In this document: positions 1-7,601 of the stretch, in pieces
How positions within the stretch are numbered: position 1 is the first letter of the stretch
Layout of the letters: every line of letters begins with the position of its first letter
Assembly: GCA_030247675.1 (NCBI GenBank)
Contig: JAOTRX010000005.1
Coordinates: 310,001 to 374,000, forward strand
From: Desulforhopalus sp.
GTDB lineage: Bacteria; Desulfobacterota; Desulfobulbia; Desulfobulbales; Desulfocapsaceae
DNA length: 64,000 nt
Direction: 5' to 3'
Made by a program: the position numbers and the translations under genes
The notes under the pieces: model-generated
The model's database searches: none
What the model was told of the DNA's origin: nothing
Seen by the model: only the letters and a program-made list of their open reading frames with translations

Positions 1-4
1 AAGC

Positions 5-496
5 TCAATAGCGCCTATCTGCCCTTTTCCATATCCACGGTGCCACCGGCGAGGTATCCTGCCATAGCCCCCATCTGTCATACCGAGCCCTTTCTTCCAT
101 CTCCATCCACTTCCGACAGAAGTCTTTATGGCAGTAGCGAGGTGACACCCATGCAAATCCGGCTTTGACAAGATCTCTATTCAGAACCTGTTTACCCTTT
201 TCAACCACGGCGACCGTCCTCTTATAGGAATCAATATATTCGGGGAAAACTGTCACTCTATCGCCATTAACCCAATTCTTGACAAACTGTTTCGCAGCAT
301 CGGCAAAGGGTTGATTGTGTTCTGGGGCATCAAGCCCATACAATCGAACTTCGATGGTTATACCTTTTGCTGCAATAAGTAAGGAATCGCCGTCAATGAC
401 TTTTTTTACCGTCCCCAAAAAGGATTCTCCTGTGTCAGCAAAAGAAGGGCAACACAAGAATACTGCTGTTATTACAGTAATTATTCTAAAAAACAT
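5..496 (-). CDS. Secreted thermonuclease-family (SNase-like) nuclease
   Basis: A 163-residue protein of the staphylococcal nuclease family, which cuts DNA/RNA with calcium. A signal peptide (FFRIITVITAVFLCCPSFA) opens it, so it likely acts in the periplasm or outside. Family landmarks are visible: the IDGDSL strand, VRLYGLDAPE with the equivalents of the catalytic Arg and Glu, and DSYKRT with the second catalytic Arg. An in-frame ATG lies 12 codons upstream, but the ATG at 496 is preferred because AGGA sits 8 bases before it and the signal peptide then starts properly. It is divergent from the next gene and has no evident link to the flagellar genes. Confidence 0.85.
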   Translation of the reverse strand: MFFRIITVITAVFLCCPSFADTGESFLGTVKKVIDGDSLLIAAKGITIEVRLYGLDAPEHNQPFADAAKQFVKNWVNGDRVTVFPEYIDSYKRTVAVVEKGKQVLNRDLVKAGFAWVSPRYCHKDFCRKWMEMEERARYDRWGLWQDTSPVAPWIWKRADRRY

Positions 497-532
497 TGGG
501 CCATTCCTAAAAAATGGTAAAATTGCGGACAA

Positions 533-793
533 ATCAGATCAAAAAGAATAGTCAGTTTCCACATCAGGCAAAAGTTTGCGTGATCTATCTATCACTGAAC
601 GCCCTACCAATCAGAAAACACTATTGTTTTATGTCCTTTTATTATGATATGCTTGGTTTCTAAGAACTTTGGAATGTTGTTTCGGCAGTTTTTGAACACT
701 ATAGAAGATTTTTGCGAGATGATAAAATACCGGATATCAACAAACGCCCCGGCTGCCGGTTGGCATTAACTCTCTACCCATCATTCTACTGCT
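533..793. other. Intergenic region between divergent genes
   Basis: This 261-base AT-rich gap separates the nuclease from the cyclic-nucleotide-binding gene. A small inverted repeat (CCGGCTGCCGG) and the 13-base motif TAACTCTCTACCC at 767-779, which recurs before the sigma-54 activator gene, are the only structure seen. No confident promoter could be picked. Confidence 0.5.
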
Positions 794-1282
794 ATGCCCC
801 TAAAAGCTATGCGGAAAAGTGAAGAGGAAACCAGGAGCTTCCTTGAAAACCTGCCTATCTTCACGAGTTTTAATGTTGATGAGCTATCAGTTCTAGCCAG
901 GCACATGAGCTATATTCAATTGCAGCGAGGTGAGCATCTTTTTGTTGAAGGCGACCAGGGATCATTCATGGGATTTGTTGTCAACGGCATCCTCGAAGTT
1001 CAAAAACGCAGTGAAACTGGGGAGAACATCACCCTAGCACGATTAACCAAAGGAAGCTCCATTGGCGAAATGGCACTCATCGACAAATCACCCAGGTCAG
1101 CAACGGTTATAGCCAAGCAGGCTGCGACAATGGTGACTCTTACCGACCGCGGTTTTGACCTTCTTGCCGATAAATATCCAGCTCTTGGCATCAAAGTAAT
1201 ACGGAAAATCGCCAGACTTTTAAGCCTTAACATGAGAAGAACCTCCAGCAAACTCGCGGACCTCATGCAATCGTCTCTATAA
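794..1282 (+). CDS. Cyclic nucleotide-binding domain protein
   Basis: A 162-residue protein that is essentially one cNMP-binding (CAP_ED) domain. The phosphate-binding cassette is clear: GSSIGEMALIDKSPRSATV at about residues 94-112 has the Gly-Glu and Arg-Ser-Ala-Thr positions that hold the cyclic nucleotide phosphate and ribose. There is no DNA-binding domain after it; the C-terminal helix (RKIARLLSLNMRRTSSKLADLM) resembles the CAP C-helix, so it may dimerise or bind a partner. It lies 129 bases ahead of the sigma-54 activator, so a role in flagellar or chemotaxis control is possible but unproven. No Shine-Dalgarno is visible, and ATG at 809 is an alternative start. Confidence 0.8.
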   Translation: MPLKAMRKSEEETRSFLENLPIFTSFNVDELSVLARHMSYIQLQRGEHLFVEGDQGSFMGFVVNGILEVQKRSETGENITLARLTKGSSIGEMALIDKSPRSATVIAKQAATMVTLTDRGFDLLADKYPALGIKVIRKIARLLSLNMRRTSSKLADLMQSSL

Positions 1283-1411
1283 ATGGACGATTATTTCCTT
1301 ACCAATTATTTTCATCATAAGGGTCCAGAGAATGATCTGCGAAAGGCACATCTCCCCATTGTGGGGTGTCAGATAACTCTCTACCCGATAGCTGCTGGCT
1401 GAAGACATCAC

Positions 1412-2881
1412 ATGGCTGTAATACCAAAAATACTCATCGCCGACAGAGATATCGATGGACTGACGGCCTGTTTGGAAAAACTCCAATTCTCATCCCCCTG
1501 CACCCTTTCACACGTCTTCTCAGAAGACGATCTACAGGCGTCTCTTGCTGATTCTCCAATTGAAATATTGATTCTAGACCTCAGCTTCCCTGTACATTCA
1601 GACGGAATTTCTCTTGTCACCACGCTGCGTACCCAATTTCCCAAAATGGCAATTTTGCCTATAATTCCAGCAGGTCAACCTCATCTGATTAAGCAATTGC
1701 TGGCGCTGGACCTGTTTTTTTATATCCACAAACCTATTGATCCGGTTGAGACACGTATAGCCCTGAAACGTGTCTATGAAACCCTGACCTTTTCGGAAGA
1801 ACAAAAAATCGTTATTGACGCCTCAAATAGCAGCAATTTTCATGGAATGATCGGGGCAACCGATATCATGCAACAACTTTTTGATATGATAACCCGAGTT
1901 GCTGATGATGATGTGTCTACCGTCCTGATCCGCGGCGAATCAGGTACTGGGAAGGAAATGGTTGCCAAGGCAATTCATGCCGAAAGCAGGCGCCGGAACA
2001 AAAATTTTGTGCCTGTTAATTGCGCGGCCATCCCCGACGATCTCCTGGAAAGCGAACTCTTCGGCTACACCAAAGGCGCCTTTACTGGGGCGGCAGCGAA
2101 CAAGATCGGCAGGATCCAATACGCAGACCAAGGGACACTCTTTCTCGATGAGATTGGCGATATGAAGGCTTCCCTTCAAGCAAAATTGCTGCGCGTCATC
2201 CAGGAAAAAGAGTTCGAACCGGTCGGCGCATTGAAATCAATCCCGGTAAACACCAGAATCCTCGCTGCAACCCATTGTGACCTGGAGAAGTTGGTCAATG
2301 AAGGAAAGTTCCGAGAAGATTTATATTATCGTATCAGCGTCATCCCCCTCAACATTCCGGCACTGAAGGAGAGAGCCGCCGACATTCCTCTTATTATTGA
2401 TGCCTTTGTGGAAAAATATGCCCGGCAACGCGGTCGCGAGCCATTTCACTTTTCGCCGGAGGCGATGGCGGCAATAACCTATTATGAATGGCGAGGCAAT
2501 GTCAGAGAGTTAGAGAACCTCATCCAACACATGAGCATACTCTATTCCGGGAAAATTGTTCAGCGCCGCGATCTCCCGGAAAAATTTCACAAAGTGATTA
2601 TTCCCGCCGAAAAGAAAGTCGAAGCAAAGAAACCCGTATCGTTAAAAAAACAGGAGCAACCTGATGATATACCCGCTCCCGCCCATTCTCTTTCTCTGCA
2701 AAACGGCCCGATAGATTTTAATGAATTGATCAACGATTTCGAGACGCAGTTGATCATCCAGGCGATGAAACTCACGGAAGGAAACAAGAAAGAGGCCGCC
2801 CGTCTCCTTAGTTTAAAGCGAACGACACTCCTGGAAAAAATCAAGAAGAAAGATATCGAAGGCTTGTGGGAAAAAAGCTGA
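1412..2881 (+). CDS. Sigma-54-dependent response regulator, FleQ/FlgR-like
   Basis: A 489-residue NtrC-family activator. Residues 5-125 form a receiver with acidic D11/D13, phosphoacceptor D56 and K107. Residues 145-380 form the AAA+ sigma-54 interaction domain: Walker A GESGTGKE (175-182), the GAFTGA loop that touches sigma-54 (222-227), Walker B GTLFLDEIGD (241-250) and an arginine-finger region near FREDLYYR. Residues 435-482 are a Fis-type helix-turn-helix. Sigma-54-type promoters occur ahead of three flagellar operons in this window, so this is the obvious candidate for their activator. No histidine kinase gene is adjacent. The stop codon lies inside a dispersed hairpin repeat. Confidence 0.93.
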   Translation: MAVIPKILIADRDIDGLTACLEKLQFSSPCTLSHVFSEDDLQASLADSPIEILILDLSFPVHSDGISLVTTLRTQFPKMAILPIIPAGQPHLIKQLLALDLFFYIHKPIDPVETRIALKRVYETLTFSEEQKIVIDASNSSNFHGMIGATDIMQQLFDMITRVADDDVSTVLIRGESGTGKEMVAKAIHAESRRRNKNFVPVNCAAIPDDLLESELFGYTKGAFTGAAANKIGRIQYADQGTLFLDEIGDMKASLQAKLLRVIQEKEFEPVGALKSIPVNTRILAATHCDLEKLVNEGKFREDLYYRISVIPLNIPALKERAADIPLIIDAFVEKYARQRGREPFHFSPEAMAAITYYEWRGNVRELENLIQHMSILYSGKIVQRRDLPEKFHKVIIPAEKKVEAKKPVSLKKQEQPDDIPAPAHSLSLQNGPIDFNELINDFETQLIIQAMKLTEGNKKEAARLLSLKRTTLLEKIKKKDIEGLWEKS

Positions 2882-2925
2882 ATTGAGCAGCTTGCCTGCT
2901 CATGCGGAACTTATGTGCTTTGCAG
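2874..2925 (+). repeat. Dispersed hairpin repeat, copy C
   Basis: Begins AAAGCTGAATTGAGCAG and holds the hairpin TTGAGCAG / CTGCTCA with a five-base loop (CTTGC). It overlaps the stop codon of the sigma-54 activator gene. Copies occur at 5578-5622 (other strand), 10473-10524 and 21294-21344. The 3' part (GGAACTTATG) matches the 5578-5622 copy best. No T-run follows, so it is not a standard terminator. Confidence 0.75.
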
Positions 2926-2963
2926 CGAAGACAATAGGATTCACTCTGAACTGTCCGGTGGCA

Positions 2964-5459
2964 TCAGGCTGCTTTCTGTAAAAGATTATTTGCCACATTT
3001 TCTGCGATATCGTCCTTGGAGGCTGGAGTCAGCAAGATATCCCGAACACCGTATTTGACTGCCTTGATGACCTTGGTCCTCGTCCAGCCCGGCCCTGCAG
3101 CGATCAACGGCAACGAACAGGAAGAGCTGATTTTTATCGCAGCGCCAAAGGCCTGTTCATTAACGTCCTTCATGACCAGATATATCGCCTTAAGCTCGCC
3201 CGGTATGTAATTATGCACATTGTCCTTAAATGACAAGGTTTTCACGACGAAGTCCATTCCCCCGAGAATTGCCGAAATCTTCGCCGATTCCACATCGTCA
3301 TCACCAATCAACAGTATGTCCGGGATAGCGCTTCTGTTCTCAGTTCGGCTGAATTCCTGAGCTGCGGGCGTTTGTGCATCCTCTTCAATTTGCGCCTCTT
3401 CCACTTCCAACAAACCAGTCAACCCAAGCAGGCTTAAGGGAAATAGAATCTGCACCTTGCCAAGAACATTCTCTCCGAGCGAAAGCTCTGAACTGCTCAG
3501 ATAAAAATAACCATTGGGAAAAGGGTCGTCCGAATCAATCTCCACCTTCATCGGGGACACTTGTTGAAGGTCGGTTTTTACAAAGCGAATATTTTTCGTG
3601 TACTGCTCTTCGAAAACCGAGGTGTACACACCAGCGATGATATTAGCGATCTCACCATATGCATCCTTTGTATCCTCACCGAATACTTCACTGCTAACAA
3701 CTGATTCAAGTTCCTGGGCGGGAAGCATGATCAGCACCCCCCCGACGCGAATAGCATCACGGAGATTAATTGTTAGATAGCTCTTCCCCTCCAGCTCACC
3801 AACCACGTCCATGTGGGCGATCACCTGTTTCCCGGATACCTCTTCAAGGAAGAAATTCTCCTTGGCAACCACCTTGTTTTCTTGATTATTGAGGTGGACG
3901 TCCGTGCCAAGAAGAGCGCTCACCTCATCAACCATCTTATCTCGACAAGCGGCAAGAAGCTTATCAACCAATTTTTTATGCTTTTCAGCATTGGTTTTCG
4001 CCAGGGAAATGACACCCTCAGGCTTTCTTGGTGGTAGGTTGTCTTTGCTGTTTGAACTCTCTTTCGATCCCGTATTTTGGATGGCATTATCGGGCTGGAC
4101 AGAGGTAACCGGGGCCTCGGCAGCGACGGGAGGCACCTCATCCTCGACAATTATTTCCAGTTGAAGGAGATGAGCCGGGAAAAGCATATGTACCTCGCCC
4201 AGCTGTTTGCCGGAGACGAGGAGCTGCATGCTCTGGCAATAATACTCTTGATTCGGGATCGGCTCTTCCGAGTCGACGGCCACCTTATTTGGCGAGACCT
4301 GGTCGAAAGCCTTTCTGATAAAACGAAGTTTTTTCGGGTACTGCTCTTCAAATACCGCGGTGTATACACCCGACACTATATTTGCGACTTCACCAAAGGC
4401 ATCCCGAGCATCATCATTGAACTCTTCCTCATTAACAACGGTAATAAGTTCTGACGGAGGAAGCATAATAAGCACTCCGCCAAGATGAATCGCATCTTTA
4501 AGCCCTACAGTAAAATAGCTGGCTCCCTGTAGATCGCCAACCATCTCCATGTTTGTCACTACTTGTTTGCCAACGACTTTCTCAGAGAAGAATTCTTCCT
4601 TGCTTATGAGTTTGGTATCCAACTCATCGAGCGTAACGTCAACGCCGAGAAGTGTACTTACCTCTCCTGAGAGTCTCTTCTCGCATTCCGCAAGAATACG
4701 ATCGACTTTTTTCTTGTGTTGCTCTCTATCGAACTTCGGTTTTGGCGGTGATTTTATTTCCGGAGCAGCACTGCTTTGTCCAGCCGAAGTGTCAATTGGC
4801 TTTCCAACACTTGGGCTAACCGGTGCTGCGGCCTCCGCTTTCTCTTTTTCAACCGGCGGTGCCTTAGGCTGAGGCGGAGCTGTCACCTCAACTTCAAGAC
4901 CAAAGGGTTTTGCCGGAAAAAGAATAACCAGGTCTCCCATCTGCCGTCCTTCGAGGAGCATGGAACTCGACATCAGGTACAGGGTCTCATCGGCCACAGG
5001 GCTGTCTGATTCAATAATCACTTTCGCCGGTGCAAGAGTCTGTTGCTCCTTACGGATAAGGCGACAGGCCTTAGGGTACATTTCCTCTAAAACCTTGGTG
5101 ATCGAACCGGCTATGATGTTGGCGATTTCACCGTAGGAATCTTCGACTTCCTCTCTATATTCTTCCCTCCCAATAACTTCTTGTAATTCAGAATCCGGCA
5201 GCATGATGAGCGTGCCACCCAGACGAATCGCATCTTTGATGCCAATAAGCAAACACCCTTTGCCATTAATTTCGCCGGATATTTCAATATGGGCGCAAAT
5301 CTGCTTGCCCATTAGACGGGAAAAGGCCTCCGCCTTTGTCACAAGCTCCTTGTTACCGCTAACGATTGAGAAATCGGCACCCAACAGGGTTCCGACCTCG
5401 TCCTGAATCCTTGCCTCGGCAGCATCGAGGATCTTATCAAACCGTTTTTGTTGTTCCAT
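2964..5459 (-). CDS. Triple CheX-like domain protein with C-terminal degenerate receiver
   Basis: An 831-residue cytoplasmic protein. Three tandem domains (about 7-190, 248-440, 495-690) each carry the CheC/CheX phosphatase signature D-x3-E-x2-N: D107/E111/N114, D353/E357/N360 and D599/E603/N606. In CheC/CheX the Glu and Asn promote CheY-P dephosphorylation. Pro/Ala/Glu-rich linkers separate the domains. Residues 712-831 look like a receiver with acidic D720-D722 and a possible phosphoacceptor D765, but the conserved Lys is replaced (LLTPAS, T811), so phosphorylation is doubtful. It is the last gene of a minus-strand CheY/CheX group and has its own sigma-28-type promoter at 5523-5550. Exact substrate unknown. 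Confidence 0.8.
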   Translation of the reverse strand: MEQQKRFDKILDAAEARIQDEVGTLLGADFSIVSGNKELVTKAEAFSRLMGKQICAHIEISGEINGKGCLLIGIKDAIRLGGTLIMLPDSELQEVIGREEYREEVEDSYGEIANIIAGSITKVLEEMYPKACRLIRKEQQTLAPAKVIIESDSPVADETLYLMSSSMLLEGRQMGDLVILFPAKPFGLEVEVTAPPQPKAPPVEKEKAEAAAPVSPSVGKPIDTSAGQSSAAPEIKSPPKPKFDREQHKKKVDRILAECEKRLSGEVSTLLGVDVTLDELDTKLISKEEFFSEKVVGKQVVTNMEMVGDLQGASYFTVGLKDAIHLGGVLIMLPPSELITVVNEEEFNDDARDAFGEVANIVSGVYTAVFEEQYPKKLRFIRKAFDQVSPNKVAVDSEEPIPNQEYYCQSMQLLVSGKQLGEVHMLFPAHLLQLEIIVEDEVPPVAAEAPVTSVQPDNAIQNTGSKESSNSKDNLPPRKPEGVISLAKTNAEKHKKLVDKLLAACRDKMVDEVSALLGTDVHLNNQENKVVAKENFFLEEVSGKQVIAHMDVVGELEGKSYLTINLRDAIRVGGVLIMLPAQELESVVSSEVFGEDTKDAYGEIANIIAGVYTSVFEEQYTKNIRFVKTDLQQVSPMKVEIDSDDPFPNGYFYLSSSELSLGENVLGKVQILFPLSLLGLTGLLEVEEAQIEEDAQTPAAQEFSRTENRSAIPDILLIGDDDVESAKISAILGGMDFVVKTLSFKDNVHNYIPGELKAIYLVMKDVNEQAFGAAIKISSSCSLPLIAAGPGWTRTKVIKAVKYGVRDILLTPASKDDIAENVANNLLQKAA

Positions 5460-5522
5460 ACGGGAAACTGAATGGGGAGAATTTGAAATAATTACCGGAT
5501 GCTATTCCGAAAGTATTTCTCT

Positions 5523-5550
5523 GTATCGGCAGGCATTCCTGCTAACTTAA
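5523..5550 (-). promoter_or_regulatory. Sigma-28 (FliA)-type promoter for the triple-CheX gene
   Basis: On the minus strand: TTAAGTTA, 12 bases, GCCGATAC. This is close to the enterobacterial FliA consensus (TAAAGTTT-N11-GCCGATAA) and has exactly the geometry of the sites before flgF, the flgM operon and fliC in this window. The start point would fall near 5515, about 56 bases upstream of the ATG at 5459. Confidence 0.7.
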
Positions 5551-5577
5551 CAGGTAAATGATTATTTTTTACCTTAA

Positions 5578-5622
5578 AGGCATAAGTTTCGTCTGAGCAG
5601 GTAAGCTGCTCAACTCAGCTTT
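5578..5622 (-). repeat. Dispersed hairpin repeat, copy D
   Basis: On the minus strand this reads AAAGCTGAGTTGAGCAGC, then CTGCTCAGACGAAACTTATG, with arms TGAGCAG / CTGCTCA and a five-base loop. It lies in the 260-base gap between a CheX-like gene and the triple-CheX gene, upstream of the sigma-28-type promoter. Confidence 0.75.
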
Positions 5623-5719
5623 AGCTATTGAGTTCAGAAAGAACTACATCTTCTCTCTTAATAGGGGAAAATTCGAAAGACAATCACGAAGCGAGAGCCT
5701 TAAAGCACCTTGCAGTGAC

Positions 5720-6196
5720 TTAGTTGGGCATATACATCAGTTCTATCCAAAATATCTCACCTGCCATCTTCAGTGGAACAATTATTCTCTCAGCCCTGGC
5801 GGCCCCGCAGACATTGACATTAATTGATTCACCAACTATTGACGTAGGGATGGCCAGCTCAATATTCAAGGATACTTTACTGTACGCAACCTTAAGATTA
5901 CCGGCGACCATGTTAGCGATCTCCCCTATGGCATCTTTGACATCGTCATCCAACTCCGTTACTTCCATACCTAGAAAACCGCTAGTTATGCTTTTGGCTA
6001 CCACGTCCGGAAAATGAATCGCCAACACCCCGCGAATATCCCCTCCTAGGCCGATCATTGAGGTAATATTGGATTGAAAGACTTGCCTTTGGTTGAATAA
6101 AAAGCTTTCATTCTCCAGATCGACCATCAGCATGGTCGAAAATACATCCTGAGCGCTGTTCACTATTTCTTGACCAACATCAAACTGATCTGCCAT
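5720..6196 (-). CDS. CheX-like chemotaxis phosphatase-family protein
   Basis: A 158-residue single-domain protein of the CheX/CheC fold. The signature D-x3-E-x2-N is present (DAIGEIAN, about residues 86-93) with a Pro 22 residues after the Asn, near the published CheC/CheX spacing. CheX proteins dimerise and remove phosphate from CheY-P; here the likely partner is the CheY-like receiver encoded upstream on the same strand. It is paralogous to the next gene upstream (both have ...GVLAIH.P, ITS.FLGM, D.VGE/D.IGE motifs). A terminator-like hairpin lies only 23 bases before its start, so expression may depend on readthrough. Confidence 0.82.
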   Translation of the reverse strand: MADQFDVGQEIVNSAQDVFSTMLMVDLENESFLFNQRQVFQSNITSMIGLGGDIRGVLAIHFPDVVAKSITSGFLGMEVTELDDDVKDAIGEIANMVAGNLKVAYSKVSLNIELAIPTSIVGESINVNVCGAARAERIIVPLKMAGEIFWIELMYMPN

Positions 6197-6218
6197 CGCG
6201 CATTCCCCGGCATCGAAG

Positions 6219-6252
6219 GAAAAAGGCAGCCCACGAACAATTGAGCTGCCTT
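6219..6252 (-). terminator. Terminator-like hairpin between the two CheX genes
   Basis: Perfect 8-bp arms AAGGCAGC (6223-6230) and GCTGCCTT (6245-6252). On the minus strand a short T-run (TTTTTCC) follows. Placed after the upstream CheX gene and just before the next one, it could be an intercistronic attenuator. Confidence 0.55.
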
Positions 6253-6278
6253 CTTCCTATTTATTTAATATAGTTACA

Positions 6279-6728
6279 CTATTTTTCCAGCTGGAGTTCT
6301 ATTGTGAACTGACCTGTTTCACACGTTAACGGAATGACGATAGTCTCCGCATCCTTATTGGTTTGATAGTCATAATGCTTACCGGAAATGGTGGTTGGAA
6401 GCGACAGATTGATATCCCTGCCATTCTCGGAGAGTATTGACTTAACATTACCACCTAGCATGTTCGCCAATTCTCCGACTGCATCTTCGACATCGGAATT
6501 AATCTCCTCAACATCCATTCCAAGAAAACTGCTGGTAATAGCAATCGCTACCTTATGTGGAATGTGGATGGCCAATACCCCTTTATGGGTCCCCGCCAAG
6601 CCGATCACCCCGGATATACTGTCAATTAAAGGATGAAGCTTGGTATTAGTCTCCATATCCGCTGAAATTTCCATCATCAGCATGGAGGAAAAAATCTCTT
6701 TAGCAGCTTCAATGATTCTGTCGCGCAA
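6279..6728 (-). CDS. CheX-like chemotaxis phosphatase-family protein
   Basis: A 149-residue paralogue of the neighbouring CheX-like protein. It carries DAVGELAN (D-x3-E-x2-N) and a Pro 22 residues later, as in CheX. MRDRIIEAAKEIFSSMLMMEI at the N-terminus is the usual first helix of the family. It lies between the CheY-like gene and the second CheX gene on the minus strand, with a good GAGGAGG-like ribosome site (GTGAGGAGG) upstream. The predicted role is dephosphorylation of a CheY-type protein or a regulatory scaffold; no direct evidence for the partner. Confidence 0.82.
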   Translation of the reverse strand: MRDRIIEAAKEIFSSMLMMEISADMETNTKLHPLIDSISGVIGLAGTHKGVLAIHIPHKVAIAITSSFLGMDVEEINSDVEDAVGELANMLGGNVKSILSENGRDINLSLPTTISGKHYDYQTNKDAETIVIPLTCETGQFTIELQLEK

Positions 6729-6861
6729 TGTACCTACCTCCTCACAATTATCCTAAGATCCCCAGCTCGCAAGAAGAGATATCCTGAAGGTATGACCTGG
6801 TTATTAAGTATCTTTGTTATCAAGCTGAAGGGACAATTCTCCGTAGTCAAACCACACCTGT

Positions 6862-7233
6862 TTACAAAAGTGGCCCAAGAACTTCATTTACCTTGTCCGG
6901 CGTAAAAGGTTTCTTGATAGATCCAAGGGCGCCAAGTGCCTTTGCTTCACCGATGATATCATCACCAGTTTCGGTAGAAATCATCAGAACCGGGATATCC
7001 TTCATTCCTGGACGGTTGGCCTTTTCCTTAAGAAAAGAAATCCCATCCATGTTGGGCATGTTAATATCGCTGAGGACGATGTCGACTTTTTTGCTTTCCA
7101 GGACCTCTAAAGCTTCCAAGCCATCTGCTGCTTCATATATATTATCAAATTCGATCCCCGCCTGGCGGAGGGATCGGCCGATGATTTTTCTCATTGTGCT
7201 TGAATCGTCTACCAGCAGTACGTTCTTTCCCAT
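6862..7233 (-). CDS. CheY-like single-domain response regulator
   Basis: A 123-residue stand-alone receiver. All catalytic positions are intact: D9/D10, phosphoacceptor D56 (VLSDINMP), T87 (ISTE) and K108 (KKPF). A longer in-frame ORF starts at 7296, but the ATG at 7233 has AGGAG six bases upstream and gives a standard CheY N-terminus (MGKNVLLVDD). It leads the minus-strand CheY/CheX group, so phosphorylated CheY and its phosphatases are probably made together. Whether it binds FliM or acts as a phosphate sink cannot be told; no CheA gene lies in the window. Confidence 0.92.
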   Translation of the reverse strand: MGKNVLLVDDSSTMRKIIGRSLRQAGIEFDNIYEAADGLEALEVLESKKVDIVLSDINMPNMDGISFLKEKANRPGMKDIPVLMISTETGDDIIGEAKALGALGSIKKPFTPDKVNEVLGPLL

Positions 7234-7357
7234 TATTTTCTCCTGTAATAATTGCCAGCGTTCTCTTTCAGCTACACCAGAAATACCGTGAAGCAACGCC
7301 TTTCTTTTTATGCGACAACCACCTCATTGCAGATTTTCCTTAGTCTTTCCAAACTAG

Positions 7358-7371
7358 TGATTGGCTAATCA
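7358..7371. promoter_or_regulatory. Palindrome, possible activator-binding site
   Basis: TGATT and AATCA arms around GGCT, about 215 bases before the sigma-54 promoter at 7575. The position suits an upstream activating sequence for a Fis-type sigma-54 activator, but only the symmetry supports this. Confidence 0.25.
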
Positions 7372-7574
7372 TATCAAGAAGCAAACGAAAAAATCAAACT
7401 AACTCATGAAAAAAGAAGGCAGAAACAAAAAAATTCACAAACCTCCGGTAGCCTTAACCAGCACCAGCACAGAGTCATTATTTTGTCACAACTGCCCACA
7501 CATGACCTTCACTTTACCTCTATTCAGCGTAAAAACTACTCTGCTAAACCGCCAACCACCCACAGACAATCAAC

Positions 7575-7590
7575 TGGTATATATATTGCA
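7575..7590 (+). promoter_or_regulatory. Sigma-54 promoter for the TPR-flgB operon
   Basis: TGGTATATATATTGCA matches the sigma-54 consensus TGGYAYRNNNNTTGCW at every defined base, with the invariant GG and GC ten bases apart. Transcription would start near 7601, immediately at the ATG at 7602, so the transcript would be leaderless or nearly so. Confidence 0.75.
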
Positions 7591-7601
7591 ATAACACCTT
7601 C

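Larger units (their letters stand above)
7234..7601. other. Divergent control region between CheY-like and flagellar operon
   Basis: A 368-base AT-rich non-coding gap. It holds the CheY-like ribosome site at its left end, the palindrome TGATT-GGCT-AATCA at 7358-7371 (a possible activator site) and a sigma-54 promoter at 7575-7590. No gene is supported. Confidence 0.6.

Noticed and set aside
7406..7594. 62-codon ORF in the gap before the TPR gene
   Set aside because: No ribosome site, low-complexity composition, and it overlaps the sigma-54 promoter.
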